A stretch of 26,846 nt of DNA from Pseudomonadota bacterium (GTDB lineage: Bacteria > Pseudomonadota > Alphaproteobacteria > Rhizobiales > Hyphomicrobiaceae), in NCBI GenBank assembly GCA_023387235.1, contig JAEWIJ010000026.1, positions 1 to 26,846 on the forward strand, written 5' to 3'. Under the pieces are notes generated by a model, which ran no database searches, was not told where the DNA came from, and saw nothing but the letters and a program-made list of their open reading frames with translations. Positions 1 to 7,173 of the stretch are shown here, piece after piece. Position 1 is the first letter of the stretch, and each line of letters opens with the position of its first letter. A program made the position numbers and the translations under genes.

Positions 1-385
1 CGTCGAGGACGGCGTCGTCGATCTGGTTCATCTCGAGCTCGAAGAACACGAGCTCGGTCGAGATCGCCGTGATCTTCGTCTGCATGTCGCCGAAGAACTT
101 GGCGCGCTCGCCGTCGGACGTATCGGCGTAGTAGAGGAGCCCCGAGTACGACGCGATACGCCCGATCACGTCGGCGAGTTTCTCGTAGGCCTTGAGTGCT
201 CCGGCGAGCGCCGCGCCGTCGCCGCCGATTGCGGCAAGTTTGCCCTGGTACGCCGCGCGGATGCGTGCCGCTTCGTCCGCCGCCCAGGCGAGGTCGCGCT
301 TCAACTCGGGCGAGTCCGTGCCGGGATAAAGGTCGCGCAGGTCCCATTCGGGCATGGTGCCGAGGGCTGCGTCGCTGGTGCTCAT
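1..385 (-). CDS. pepF: Oligoendopeptidase F (M3 family), 5' part only
   Basis: This is the N-terminal 128 residues of a minus-strand gene that runs off the left edge of the window. It reads MSTSDAALGTMPEWDLRDLY and then a helical stretch with YSGLLYYADTSD and ITAISTELVFFELEMNQI. That matches the N-terminal helical domain of oligoendopeptidase F-type M3 metallopeptidases, which cut short peptides in the cytoplasm with a zinc HExxH site. The HExxH motif lies in the missing C-terminal part, so activity cannot be judged here. The start is the ATG at 385-383; an internal ATG ten codons later is also possible. It is transcribed away from the response regulator at 722. The family call is from sequence likeness and is fairly secure; the symbol is less so. 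Confidence 0.8.
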   Translation of the reverse strand, partial: MSTSDAALGTMPEWDLRDLYPGTDSPELKRDLAWAADEAARIRAAYQGKLAAIGGDGAALAGALKAYEKLADVIGRIASYSGLLYYADTSDGERAKFFGDMQTKITAISTELVFFELEMNQIDDAVLD

Positions 386-721
386 GAGCGGTCTCCCGAA
401 TCTGGTTGCCGTCTTCTGCATCACAATTGTTGCATTGCGGGGCGCTGGCAAGGCAGGCGGAATGCCGCGACCTTGCGACCCGATCGGCGCGCCCGCCGAA
501 TTAGAGTTGTATTTCAAGCGCGTCGGCTGCCGATCCACCCGCCACGCGGCGCGTTTCCGGAAAAAATTCAAAAGCGATCGTTTCGAAACGATCCATTTAC
601 CCCGCTCGGGCACTCTGCCCCCGTGAGTAAGCCGCTCATGACGATCTGTCCGAATTTGGGGCCACCCCGGACGGACGACGTGGCCGGCCTACGTGTCCCG
701 TAATGTTGCGTGAGTATGCTC
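386..721. other. Divergent intergenic region with palindromes
   Basis: About 330 bp lie between pepF (minus) and the response regulator (plus), and should hold both promoters. I see no coding signal: the short open frames here have no ribosome site or recognisable product. Two palindromes lie close together, TTTCCGGAAA at 554-563 and an 18-bp perfect one at 576-593, in an AT-richer pocket (about 553-600) that contrasts with the GC-rich surroundings. No convincing -35/-10 pair or sigma-54 -24/-12 element could be assigned by eye. Confidence 0.5.
576..593. promoter_or_regulatory. 18-bp perfect palindrome, possible operator
   Basis: The sequence GATCGTTTCGAAACGATC is a gapless 9+9 inverted repeat centred between 584 and 585. 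It lies about 130 bp upstream of the response regulator start and about 190 bp upstream of pepF. A second smaller palindrome, TTTCCGGAAA (554-563), lies 12 bp before it. A gapless symmetric site of this size is more typical of a dimeric regulator's operator than of a terminator, since it leaves no loop and has no T-run. The binding protein is unknown. Confidence 0.45.
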
Positions 722-2230
722 ATGACCAAGCGCGTCCTCGTCGTCGATGACGACCCCGCCCAGCGCCGCATCCTTGAAGAGATGATCAAGCGGTTGGGCT
801 ATGACGCCCGCACCGCCCAGGGTGGCGAGCACGCCCTCCAGATTCTCGAAGGCGCGGAAGGCCCCTCGATTTCCATCGTGCTTCTCGATCTCGTCATGCC
901 CGGCACCGACGGCATGGCCGTGCTCGAGCGCCTCGGCTCGAAGGCCGGCACGCCGCCGATCATCGTGCAGACGGCCAACGGCTCGATCGATGCCGCCATC
1001 GGCGCGATGCGCGCCGGCGCCGCCGACTTCGTCGTGAAGCCCGCGAGCCAGGAGCGCCTCGACGTCTCGATCAAGAGCGCGCTCAAGATCGAAGCCCTGC
1101 AGGGCGAGATCACGCGCATCAAGAAGAAGGTCGAAGGCACGCTGACCTTCAACGATCTCGTCATGCGCGGCGAGGTCATGAACAAGGTCGTTGCGCTCGG
1201 CCGCCGCGCGGCAGCGTCGAACATCCCGGTCCTCATCGAAGGCGAATCCGGCGTCGGCAAGGAGCTGATCGCGCGCGCCATCCAGGGCGAGAGCGAGCGC
1301 GCCGGCCGTCCCTTCATCACCGTCAACTGCGGCGCGATCCCTGAGAACCTCGTCGAGAGCATTCTCTTCGGTCACGAGAAGGGCTCGTTCACCGGCGCCG
1401 TCGACAGGCGCATCGGCAAGTTCCAGGAGGCCGACGGCGGCACGCTCTTCCTCGACGAGGTCGGCGAGCTTCCGCTCGATGCCCAGGTCAAGCTGCTGCG
1501 TGCGCTGCAGGAAGGCGAGATCGATCCGGTCGGCTCCAAGAAGAGCGTCAAGGTCAACTTCCGCCTGATCTCGGCGACGAACCGCGACATGATCCAGCTC
1601 GTCAAGGACGGCAAGTTCCGCGAGGATCTCTACTACCGCCTGAATGTTTTCCCGATCGTCGTGCCGCCGCTCCGCGAGCGCATCGGCGATGTGCCGGAAC
1701 TCGCCCGCTACTTCCTGGCGCGCTTTGCGGCCGAGGAAGGCAAGCGCATCACGGCGATCAGCAGCGATGCGATGAACATGCTGGTGAGCTACGCCTGGCC
1801 GGGGAATGTCCGCCAGCTCGAGAACGCGGTTTTCCGCGCGGTGGTGCTCGCCGACAAGGGCGAGCTCACGGTCGACGAGTTCCCGCAGATCGCGGCGCAC
1901 GTCGAAGGCTTCCGGGCGGAGATGCCCGTGGAGCCCGAGTACGTGGATCCGCATCCAGCGTACACCGGGCCAGCCCTGCTCGGTGCCGAGGACAGCATCC
2001 CGCGTACGATCGAGGTATCCCGCGAACCGGGGAAGAATGCACTCGGCATTCCGGCGATCGACGACAGCGGCGAGATTCGCTCGCTGGAGGCCATGGAGGC
2101 CGACATGATCCGCCTTGCGCTCGGCCGCTACCGCGGCCACATGACGGAAGTCGCGAAGCGCTTGAACATCGGCCGCTCGACGCTCTATCGCAAGATGCGC
2201 GACTACGGGCTCGAGGGGCGGCTGAGCTAA
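722..2230 (+). CDS. Sigma-54-dependent response regulator (NtrC family), orphan
   Basis: A 502-residue three-domain activator. The receiver domain (about 1-120) has the acidic cluster VVDDD, phospho-acceptor Asp56 in VLLDLVMPG and Lys106 in VVKP. The AAA+ domain (about 145-375) has Walker A GESGVGKE (174-181), the sigma-54 contact loop as GSFTGA (221-226), Walker B GGTLFLDE (239-246) and YAWPGNVRQLEN. A Fis-type helix-turn-helix closes the protein (about 476-500, TEVAKRLNIGRSTLYRKM). It should bind enhancer-like sites and drive sigma-54 promoters after phosphorylation. No histidine kinase gene is beside it. The linker before the helix-turn-helix (about 385-450) is long and looks unstructured. 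I prefer ATG 722 (MTKRVLVVDDD); GTG 710 and ATG 716 are in frame. The usual loop sequence is GAFTGA, so Ser is a mild variant. The regulon is unknown. Confidence 0.93.
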   Translation: MTKRVLVVDDDPAQRRILEEMIKRLGYDARTAQGGEHALQILEGAEGPSISIVLLDLVMPGTDGMAVLERLGSKAGTPPIIVQTANGSIDAAIGAMRAGAADFVVKPASQERLDVSIKSALKIEALQGEITRIKKKVEGTLTFNDLVMRGEVMNKVVALGRRAAASNIPVLIEGESGVGKELIARAIQGESERAGRPFITVNCGAIPENLVESILFGHEKGSFTGAVDRRIGKFQEADGGTLFLDEVGELPLDAQVKLLRALQEGEIDPVGSKKSVKVNFRLISATNRDMIQLVKDGKFREDLYYRLNVFPIVVPPLRERIGDVPELARYFLARFAAEEGKRITAISSDAMNMLVSYAWPGNVRQLENAVFRAVVLADKGELTVDEFPQIAAHVEGFRAEMPVEPEYVDPHPAYTGPALLGAEDSIPRTIEVSREPGKNALGIPAIDDSGEIRSLEAMEADMIRLALGRYRGHMTEVAKRLNIGRSTLYRKMRDYGLEGRLS

Positions 2231-2278
2231 ACAGTACGTACAAACCGGCTATCGAGTTCCCCGCGAGCGAGAATTTGC

Positions 2279-2304
2279 ACGGCCAGGCGCAAATGCCTGG
2301 CCGT
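2279..2304 (+). terminator. Hairpin downstream of the response regulator gene
   Basis: ACGGCCAGGC (2279-2288) pairs perfectly with GCCTGGCCGT (2295-2304) around a 6-base loop, about 50 bp after the response regulator stop. Only a poor T-run follows (TGCATGTT), so it may be a weak or Rho-assisted terminator. Its place between two same-strand genes fits transcription ending before the DUF1330 gene. Confidence 0.6.
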
Positions 2305-2398
2305 TGCATGTTCTGCAGCCTGCAAAATCGTGCCGTCTTGTGTTCGCCATCCGGGCCGTTAAGGTTCCTGCACGCGTACTCAATTTGGAGAGCAAGCT

Positions 2399-2695
2399 AT
2401 GGCCAAGGGATACTGGATCGCCCACGTGAAGGTCAAAAATCCGGATCGCTATAAGGATTACGTCGCGGCGAATGCGGCGGCCTTCAAGAAGTACAATGCG
2501 AAATTCATCGTCCGCGGCGGGAAGTTCGAGCAGCGCGCCGGCCCCGGGATCGGCGAGCGTCACATCGTCCTCGAGTTCGAGAGCTACGAAGTGGCGCGTG
2601 CTTGTTATGATAGTCCTGAGTACAAGGCTGCTGCCGCCATTCGCGACGAGGCGTCGGAGGCTACTGTGATCGTCATCGAAGGCTACGACGGTTAG
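2399..2695 (+). CDS. DUF1330 domain protein
   Basis: A 98-residue protein, MAKGYWIAHVKVKNPDRYKDY and onward, with the features of DUF1330: a ferredoxin-like alpha/beta fold, the early GYWIAHV strand, a middle VRGGKFEQ, the LEFESYEVARACYDSPEYKAA segment and a C-terminal VIVIEGYDG strand. It fills the usual family length of 95-100 residues. The family is related to dimeric alpha/beta barrel proteins and has no agreed biochemical role. TTGGAG lies 7-12 bases before the ATG. It is flanked by the hairpin at 2279-2304 and by pssA 56 bp downstream, so it may be its own unit or be read with pssA. There is no signal peptide; it is probably cytoplasmic. Confidence 0.88.
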   Translation: MAKGYWIAHVKVKNPDRYKDYVAANAAAFKKYNAKFIVRGGKFEQRAGPGIGERHIVLEFESYEVARACYDSPEYKAAAAIRDEASEATVIVIEGYDG

Positions 2696-2712
2696 CGCGC
2701 GATGCGCGATCC

Positions 2713-2745
2713 CCTCTCCCCAAAATTGGGGAAGGAGAGAAGGAG
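2713..2745 (+). promoter_or_regulatory. Hairpin abutting the pssA ribosome site
   Basis: TCCCC (2717-2721) pairs with GGGGA (2728-2732) around AAAATT, and CTC just before can extend the stem with GAG just after, over a small bulge. The right arm runs straight into AAGGAG (2740-2745), the ribosome site of the pssA TTG start at 2752. The CCCCTCTCC on the left could also pair with the purine-rich ribosome site. It may be a weak terminator for the DUF1330 gene or affect pssA translation; which is not decidable here. Confidence 0.35.
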
Positions 2746-2751
2746 CGGACA

Positions 2752-3693
2752 TTGATCGAAGATGACGAACCCTATCGGGATTCGGATCGCGAGCCGGGCG
2801 CGCGCCGGCGTCGGCGTCTGCTCTTTCGCCAGCGCAAGATTCCGGTGCGCATGCTCGTGCCGAATTTCTTCACGCTGCTGAGCCTCTGCGCCGGCGTGAC
2901 GGCAATCCGCATGGCCATCGAGCATCGCTTCGAGCTCGCCATCGGCCTCATCGTCGTTGCCGCCATCCTCGATGGCGTCGACGGACGCCTCGCGCGCGCA
3001 CTCAAGGCGCAGTCGCGATTCGGCGCCGAGCTCGACAGCCTCGCCGACTTCATCAATTTCGGCGTCGCGCCCGCGATCGTGCTCTTCACGTGGGGGCTGA
3101 CAGGGCTCAAGGGCTTCGGATGGATATCCGTGCTCATCTTCGCCTGCGCCATGGGCCTGAGGCTCGCGCGTTTCAACTCCATGCTCGAGATCGACAAGCC
3201 GAAGTGGCAGTCCAATTACTTCACGGGAATGCCGGCGCCGGCAGGCGCGGTTACCGTGCTGCTGCCGTTCTACCTCAACGGCCTCGGCCTCGTGGACGTC
3301 CGCGCCTATCCGCTGCTGATCGCGCTCTATACGCTCGCCATGGCCTTCCTGCTCGTCTCCACGATCCCGACCTTCTCGGGAAAGCTCATGGGCGAACGGG
3401 TTCGCGGCGAGCTGATCCTGCCGATCATGACGGGCGCGGCTGCGCTCGTCGGCCTGCTCGTGACCTATCCCTACGGCACGCTGACAGTGCTCACGCTCGC
3501 TTATCTCGCAACGATCCCCCTCAGCTACCGCCGCTTCCACCAGCTTCAGCAGGATTGGGACCGCCTGCACCCGGCGCATGCCGACGCGGCGAAGGAGGCT
3601 GCGGCCCCTGCAGCGGCGGCCGGCGCAGCGTCACCCGTCGCCGCAAACGATCCAGGCATCGAAGGCGACGCGAAGCGGGACACGTCATCCTAG
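2752..3693 (+). CDS. pssA: CDP-diacylglycerol--serine O-phosphatidyltransferase
   Basis: A 313-residue integral membrane enzyme that joins CDP-diacylglycerol and serine to make phosphatidylserine, the precursor of phosphatidylethanolamine. The CDP-alcohol phosphotransferase signature is intact: D77-G-x2-A-R82-x8-G91-x3-D95-x3-D99. The N-terminus is basic (ARRRRRLLFRQRK, about 17-29). About seven hydrophobic segments follow, with MPAPAGA after TM4 typical of bacterial type II PssA. The C-terminal 40 residues are an Ala-rich tail of low complexity. The start is TTG 2752, chosen for AAGGAG six bases upstream; no ATG is nearby in frame. In many Rhizobiales psd (phosphatidylserine decarboxylase) sits just upstream; here it is absent and a DUF1330 gene takes that place. 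It ends 4 bp from the convergent manC-like gene. Confidence 0.9.
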   Translation: MIEDDEPYRDSDREPGARRRRRLLFRQRKIPVRMLVPNFFTLLSLCAGVTAIRMAIEHRFELAIGLIVVAAILDGVDGRLARALKAQSRFGAELDSLADFINFGVAPAIVLFTWGLTGLKGFGWISVLIFACAMGLRLARFNSMLEIDKPKWQSNYFTGMPAPAGAVTVLLPFYLNGLGLVDVRAYPLLIALYTLAMAFLLVSTIPTFSGKLMGERVRGELILPIMTGAAALVGLLVTYPYGTLTVLTLAYLATIPLSYRRFHQLQQDWDRLHPAHADAAKEAAAPAAAAGAASPVAANDPGIEGDAKRDTSS

Positions 3694-3697
3694 TTTC

Positions 3698-5140
3698 TCA
3701 CCGCGTCTCATCCGCAGAGCGATGGTAGATGTCATCCGTCCGCTCGATGTCGTCCTCGCCGAGATAGCTGCCGATCTGCACCTCGATGATCTCGACGGGA
3801 ACCTTGCCGGGGTTCTCGAGCCGATGCCATTGCGTCGCGATGATGTAGGCGCTCTCGTTCTCGCGCACGAGCTGCTCGTTCTCGCCGATCACGACCTTGG
3901 CCGTGCCCTGGACCACCACCCAATGCTCCGAGCGGTGATGATGGCGCTGCATGGAAAGCTTCGCGCCCGGCTTTACGTGCAGCAGCTTGACCTGGAAGCG
4001 CGGCCCGATGCTCAGGGTCTCGAAGAAACCCCACGGCCGATAGTTGCGCAGGTGTTGCTCATGCTCGCGGCGCCCCTCGCTCCGGAGCCGCGCAACGATC
4101 TTCGATACGTCCTGCGCGCGGGCCTTGTCGGCAACGAGCAGCGCGTCGGGCGTATCGACGATAACGAGGTCCTTGACGCCGATCGCGGCGACAAGCGAGC
4201 GCTCGCTGTGCACATAGAGGCCGGTGGCGTCCTCCATGATCGCCGTGCCGCGGGCGTAGTTACCGTCGCCATCGTGCTCGGCGATCTCCCACAGCGAGGA
4301 CCACGAGCCGACATCGTTCCAGCCGACGTCGATCGGGAGCACGGCGGCCTTCTGCGTGCGTTCCATGACGGCATAGTCGATCGAGATCGCTGGCGCGCTC
4401 GCAAAGGCATTGCCGTCGAGACGCAGGAAACCGAGGTCCTCGCGCGCCTCGGCGAGGGCGCCTTTTGCCGCCGCGAGAATCTCCGGCGCGAGGCGCTGCA
4501 TCTCGTCGAGGAAGGTGCGCGCGTGCAGGACGAAAATGCCGCTGTTCCAGAGATACGTGCCGGCGGTGACATATTCCTCTGCCGTCGCCTGATCCGGCTT
4601 CTCGACGAAGGCATCGACAGCGCGCGCGCCACTGCCGCCATCGAGCGGCGCGCCGCAGCGGATGTAGCCATAACCCGTATGCGGCGAGGACGGCTTGATG
4701 CCAAACAGCACGAGGCGTCCGGCGGCCGCAACCTGCGCGGCCCGCCGCACGGCCTCGGCGAAAGCGGCAGGGTCGTCGATCACGTGATCGGAGGGCATGA
4801 CCACGAGGATGCCCTCGGCATCGCGCGCGGCGACGGCGAGGGCGGCGACGGCAATGGCCGGTGCGGTATTGCGGGCCACCGGCTCGAGATAAACGGCCTC
4901 GGGCGTGATACCGGCGCGCTCGAGCTCCTCACGCACGAGGAAACGATGATCGTTGTTGCAGAGCACGATCGGCGAAGCAAAGCCGTCGGAAGGCGGCAAG
5001 CGGCGCACGGTCGAGCCGAGGAAGCTCGGATCGCGCTCGTCGAAGAAACGGATGAACTGCTTCGGATACATGGCGCGCGAAAGCGGCCACAGGCGCGTGC
5101 CGGAGCCGCCGGACAGGATGACCGGATAAAGGATCGACAC
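3698..5140 (-). CDS. manC: Mannose-1-phosphate guanylyltransferase / mannose-6-phosphate isomerase
   Basis: A bifunctional type II enzyme of about 480 residues. The N-terminal nucleotidyltransferase part starts SILYPVILSGGSGTRLWPLS with the pyrophosphorylase signature GGxGTRLWPLSR and PKQF; VEKPD and the WNSGIF segment follow, then DVGWNDVGSW. The C-terminal cupin (last 120 residues) has RPWGFFE, PGAKLSMQRHHHRSEHW and ENPGKVPVEIIEVQ, the phosphomannose isomerase type II core. It makes GDP-mannose for exopolysaccharide or LPS sugars. The frame opens at 5197, but GGAGG (complement of 5149-5153) sits 5 and 8 bases before two adjacent GTG codons, so GTG 5140 (or 5143) is chosen. No other polysaccharide gene is near. 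It may be named cpsB, algA or xanB in other species. Confidence 0.92.
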   Translation of the reverse strand: MSILYPVILSGGSGTRLWPLSRAMYPKQFIRFFDERDPSFLGSTVRRLPPSDGFASPIVLCNNDHRFLVREELERAGITPEAVYLEPVARNTAPAIAVAALAVAARDAEGILVVMPSDHVIDDPAAFAEAVRRAAQVAAAGRLVLFGIKPSSPHTGYGYIRCGAPLDGGSGARAVDAFVEKPDQATAEEYVTAGTYLWNSGIFVLHARTFLDEMQRLAPEILAAAKGALAEAREDLGFLRLDGNAFASAPAISIDYAVMERTQKAAVLPIDVGWNDVGSWSSLWEIAEHDGDGNYARGTAIMEDATGLYVHSERSLVAAIGVKDLVIVDTPDALLVADKARAQDVSKIVARLRSEGRREHEQHLRNYRPWGFFETLSIGPRFQVKLLHVKPGAKLSMQRHHHRSEHWVVVQGTAKVVIGENEQLVRENESAYIIATQWHRLENPGKVPVEIIEVQIGSYLGEDDIERTDDIYHRSADETR

Positions 5141-5209
5141 CACAATGCCCTCCAGAAGAATGCCCGCGATCGGGCCAACTCTTATCAATGTAATCAAGAA
5201 TGTATCAGC

Positions 5210-5234
5210 AAAAAGGGCGCGTGACCGCGCCCTT
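5210..5234 (-). terminator. Intrinsic terminator of the aspartate aminotransferase gene
   Basis: Read on the minus strand, AAGGGCGCG and CGCGCCCTT pair perfectly (9 bp, plus-strand arms 5213-5221 and 5226-5234) around a 4-base loop, followed by a run of five T (complement of 5210-5214). It lies about 30 bp past the aatA stop and just before the manC-like gene, so it separates two same-strand genes. This is the clearest intrinsic terminator in the window. Confidence 0.88.
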
Positions 5235-5266
5235 CATTACCTCCGAATTTCGAGGTGGCGCGCCTG

Positions 5267-6469
5267 CTATGTGAGGCTCGCACAGAAGCGCTGGACGCGC
5301 GCGCAGGCATCCTCCAGCACATCGAGCGAGCTCGCATAGGAAATGCGGAAGAACGGGCTCAGCGCAAATGCGGCGCCGTGCACAGTCGCGGCACCCGTAT
5401 CCTCCAGAAGCGCCGTGACGAAATCTTCGTCATTGTTGATCTTCTTGCCGCCCGGCGTCGTCTTGCCGATGGCGCCTTCGCAGCTCGGATAGACGTAGAA
5501 GGCGCCCTGCGGCGTCGCGCATTTGATGCCCTTCGCCTGGTTCAGCATCGACACAACGAGATCGCGGCGCTCACGGAAGGCCTCGTTGTTCTTCGGGATG
5601 AAGTCCTGAGGACCGTTCAGCGCCTCGATGCCCGCCCACTGTGTGATGGAGGACGGATTCGACGTCGACTGCGACTGCAGCTTGCGCATGGCATCGATGA
5701 GCGGCTTCGGACCGGCGCCATAGCCGAGCCGCCAGCCGGTCATGCAGTAGGCCTTCGAGAAGCCGTTGACGGTGAGCGTACGCTCGTAGAGAGCCGGCTC
5801 GACCTGCGCCATCGTGTAGAACTTCAGATCGTCGAAGATCAGGTGCTCGTACATGTCGTCCGTCAGCACCCACACGTGCGGATGACGCATAAGCACGTCC
5901 GTCAGCGCCTTGAGCTCCTCACGCGTGTAGGCAGCCCCGGTCGGATTGCACGGCGCGTTGAACATGAACCACTTGGTCTTCGGCGTGATGACCTTTTCGA
6001 GCACCTCGGGCTGCAGCTTGAAGCCGTCCTTGAGTGTGCACGGCGCCTCGACCGGCTTGCCGCCGCCGAGAAGCACGATGTCGGCATACGACACCCAATA
6101 GGGCGCCGGCATGATGACCTCGTCGCCGGGATTGAGCGTGGCGAGCAGCGCGTTGTAGAGCACCTGCTTGCCGCCGGTGCCGACCGAGATCTGGCTGCGG
6201 TTGTACTCGAGGCCGTTCTCGCGCTTGAACTTGCCGCAGATGGCTTCCTTCAGCTCGGGAATGCCGTCGATGTCCGTGTAGCGCGTTTTGTTTTCGCGCA
6301 GCGCGCGGATGGCGGCTTCCTTGATGTTGTCCGGCGTGTTGAAATCCGGCTCGCCCTGGCTCAGGACGATAATGTCGCGCCCCTCGGCGGCCAGCGCGCG
6401 CGCTTTGGCCGAGATCCCCATGGTCTGGGAGAGCTGGATCCGGTTCAAGCTGTCGGCAAAAAAGCCCAT
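5267..6469 (-). CDS. aatA: Aspartate aminotransferase (class I, subgroup I-gamma)
   Basis: A 400-residue pyridoxal-phosphate enzyme that interconverts aspartate and 2-oxoglutarate with oxaloacetate and glutamate, and in many alphaproteobacteria can also act on prephenate. Seen: LSQGEPDFNTPDN (about 37-48), the GTGGKQ cofactor loop (97-102), NAPCNPTG (171-178), VLTDDMYEHL (201-210), and the Schiff-base Lys239 in NGFSKAYCMTGWRLG. RISYASS near the end holds the substrate-carboxylate Arg. Length and start (ATG 6469, MGFFADSLNRIQLSQTM) match the family; the open frame runs on upstream but has no family likeness there. Cys174 in NAPCNPTG is a little unusual. A strong terminator follows. The gene diverges from the FYDLN gene across 243 bp. 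Confidence 0.95.
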   Translation of the reverse strand: MGFFADSLNRIQLSQTMGISAKARALAAEGRDIIVLSQGEPDFNTPDNIKEAAIRALRENKTRYTDIDGIPELKEAICGKFKRENGLEYNRSQISVGTGGKQVLYNALLATLNPGDEVIMPAPYWVSYADIVLLGGGKPVEAPCTLKDGFKLQPEVLEKVITPKTKWFMFNAPCNPTGAAYTREELKALTDVLMRHPHVWVLTDDMYEHLIFDDLKFYTMAQVEPALYERTLTVNGFSKAYCMTGWRLGYGAGPKPLIDAMRKLQSQSTSNPSSITQWAGIEALNGPQDFIPKNNEAFRERRDLVVSMLNQAKGIKCATPQGAFYVYPSCEGAIGKTTPGGKKINNDEDFVTALLEDTGAATVHGAAFALSPFFRISYASSLDVLEDACARVQRFCASLT

Positions 6470-6712
6470 GGCTGGGGGTCTCTCATATGTTCCAGGTACC
6501 TGTTTCGGACAGCCGACCTCATGCCGGGTCCCGCAAGGCGGCGCGGACACTAGGCGCGGCTGTACAGAGGCGCAAGCGGCGATTGGCCGAAATCGAGGAA
6601 AAACGCGCGTCCGAGGCCTTTGCGAATTGCTTTTGACACCGGCCGGCACCCATGGCAATGAGCAGCCCGAAAAAACCCCATATGTTCCGCCCCCGAGGCG
6701 TGAGGCCAAGCC

Positions 6713-7099
6713 ATGTCGATGAAAGCCGAACGTGGCACCAAGCGGACGTGCCAAAGCGCGTCCTGCGGTGCTCGATTTTATGACCTGAACCGTGACCCGA
6801 TCGCGTGCCCCATCTGCGGCACGATCTATGAGATGATGACAACGACCGCGGTCGGCGCTGTCGCAGCGGCCGCGGCCGAGAAGCCACGCCGTCCCCCAGT
6901 CGCCAAGAAGCCCGAGACCGAAGGGGCGGCGCCCGGCGACGCACCGGATATCGAAGGCGACGACGCGCTCGCCGATATCGATTCGGATGACGAGGCGATC
7001 AGCGACGACGACGACGAGACCTTCCTCGAAGCCGAGGAGGAGGACGGCGGCGACGTGAGCGACATTGTCTCCGTGCCGGACGGCGACGAAGAGCCCTGA
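6713..7099 (+). CDS. FYDLN-type zinc-ribbon protein with acidic tail (TIGR02300)
   Basis: A 128-residue protein of the alphaproteobacterial FYDLN family. The start MSMKAERGTKRTCQ is followed by the namesake ARFYDLNRDPIACP. Four cysteines (Cys13, Cys18, Cys32, Cys35) form a likely zinc ribbon, CX4C and CPIC; many family members have lost these, so this one looks like the metal-binding form. Residues 80-128 are very acidic (strings of Asp and Glu), after an Ala/Lys/Pro linker. The role is unknown; an acidic tail with a zinc ribbon suggests binding to a basic partner or nucleic acid machinery, which is inference. GAGG lies 7 bases before the ATG. The next gene starts 74 bp downstream on the same strand, so they may be read together. 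Confidence 0.9.
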   Translation: MSMKAERGTKRTCQSASCGARFYDLNRDPIACPICGTIYEMMTTTAVGAVAAAAAEKPRRPPVAKKPETEGAAPGDAPDIEGDDALADIDSDDEAISDDDDETFLEAEEEDGGDVSDIVSVPDGDEEP

Positions 7100-7173
7100 G
7101 ACTGCGGCGGCGACGGCAGCCCGGCGGCGCGGCGCCCGTCGCAGCAGGGCACGCAACTGGAGCTGACGCGGCC

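Noticed and set aside
689..2140. Long minus-strand open frame (483 codons) opposite the response regulator
   Set aside because: It is a codon-bias shadow of the high-GC gene; its translation is rich in Arg, Ala, Asp and His with no family likeness, and the plus strand has full conserved domains.
3578..5224. 548-codon plus-strand frame opposite the manC-like gene
   Set aside because: Same cause: low-complexity Arg/Asp/His-rich translation with no domain, while the minus strand carries clear enzyme motifs.
5255..6553. 432-codon plus-strand frame opposite aatA
   Set aside because: Shadow of the aminotransferase; no motif and atypical composition.
6633..6661. TTGACA followed 17 bp later by CAATGA as a promoter for the FYDLN gene
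   Set aside because: The -35 is perfect but the -10 is a poor match, so I did not list it as a feature.
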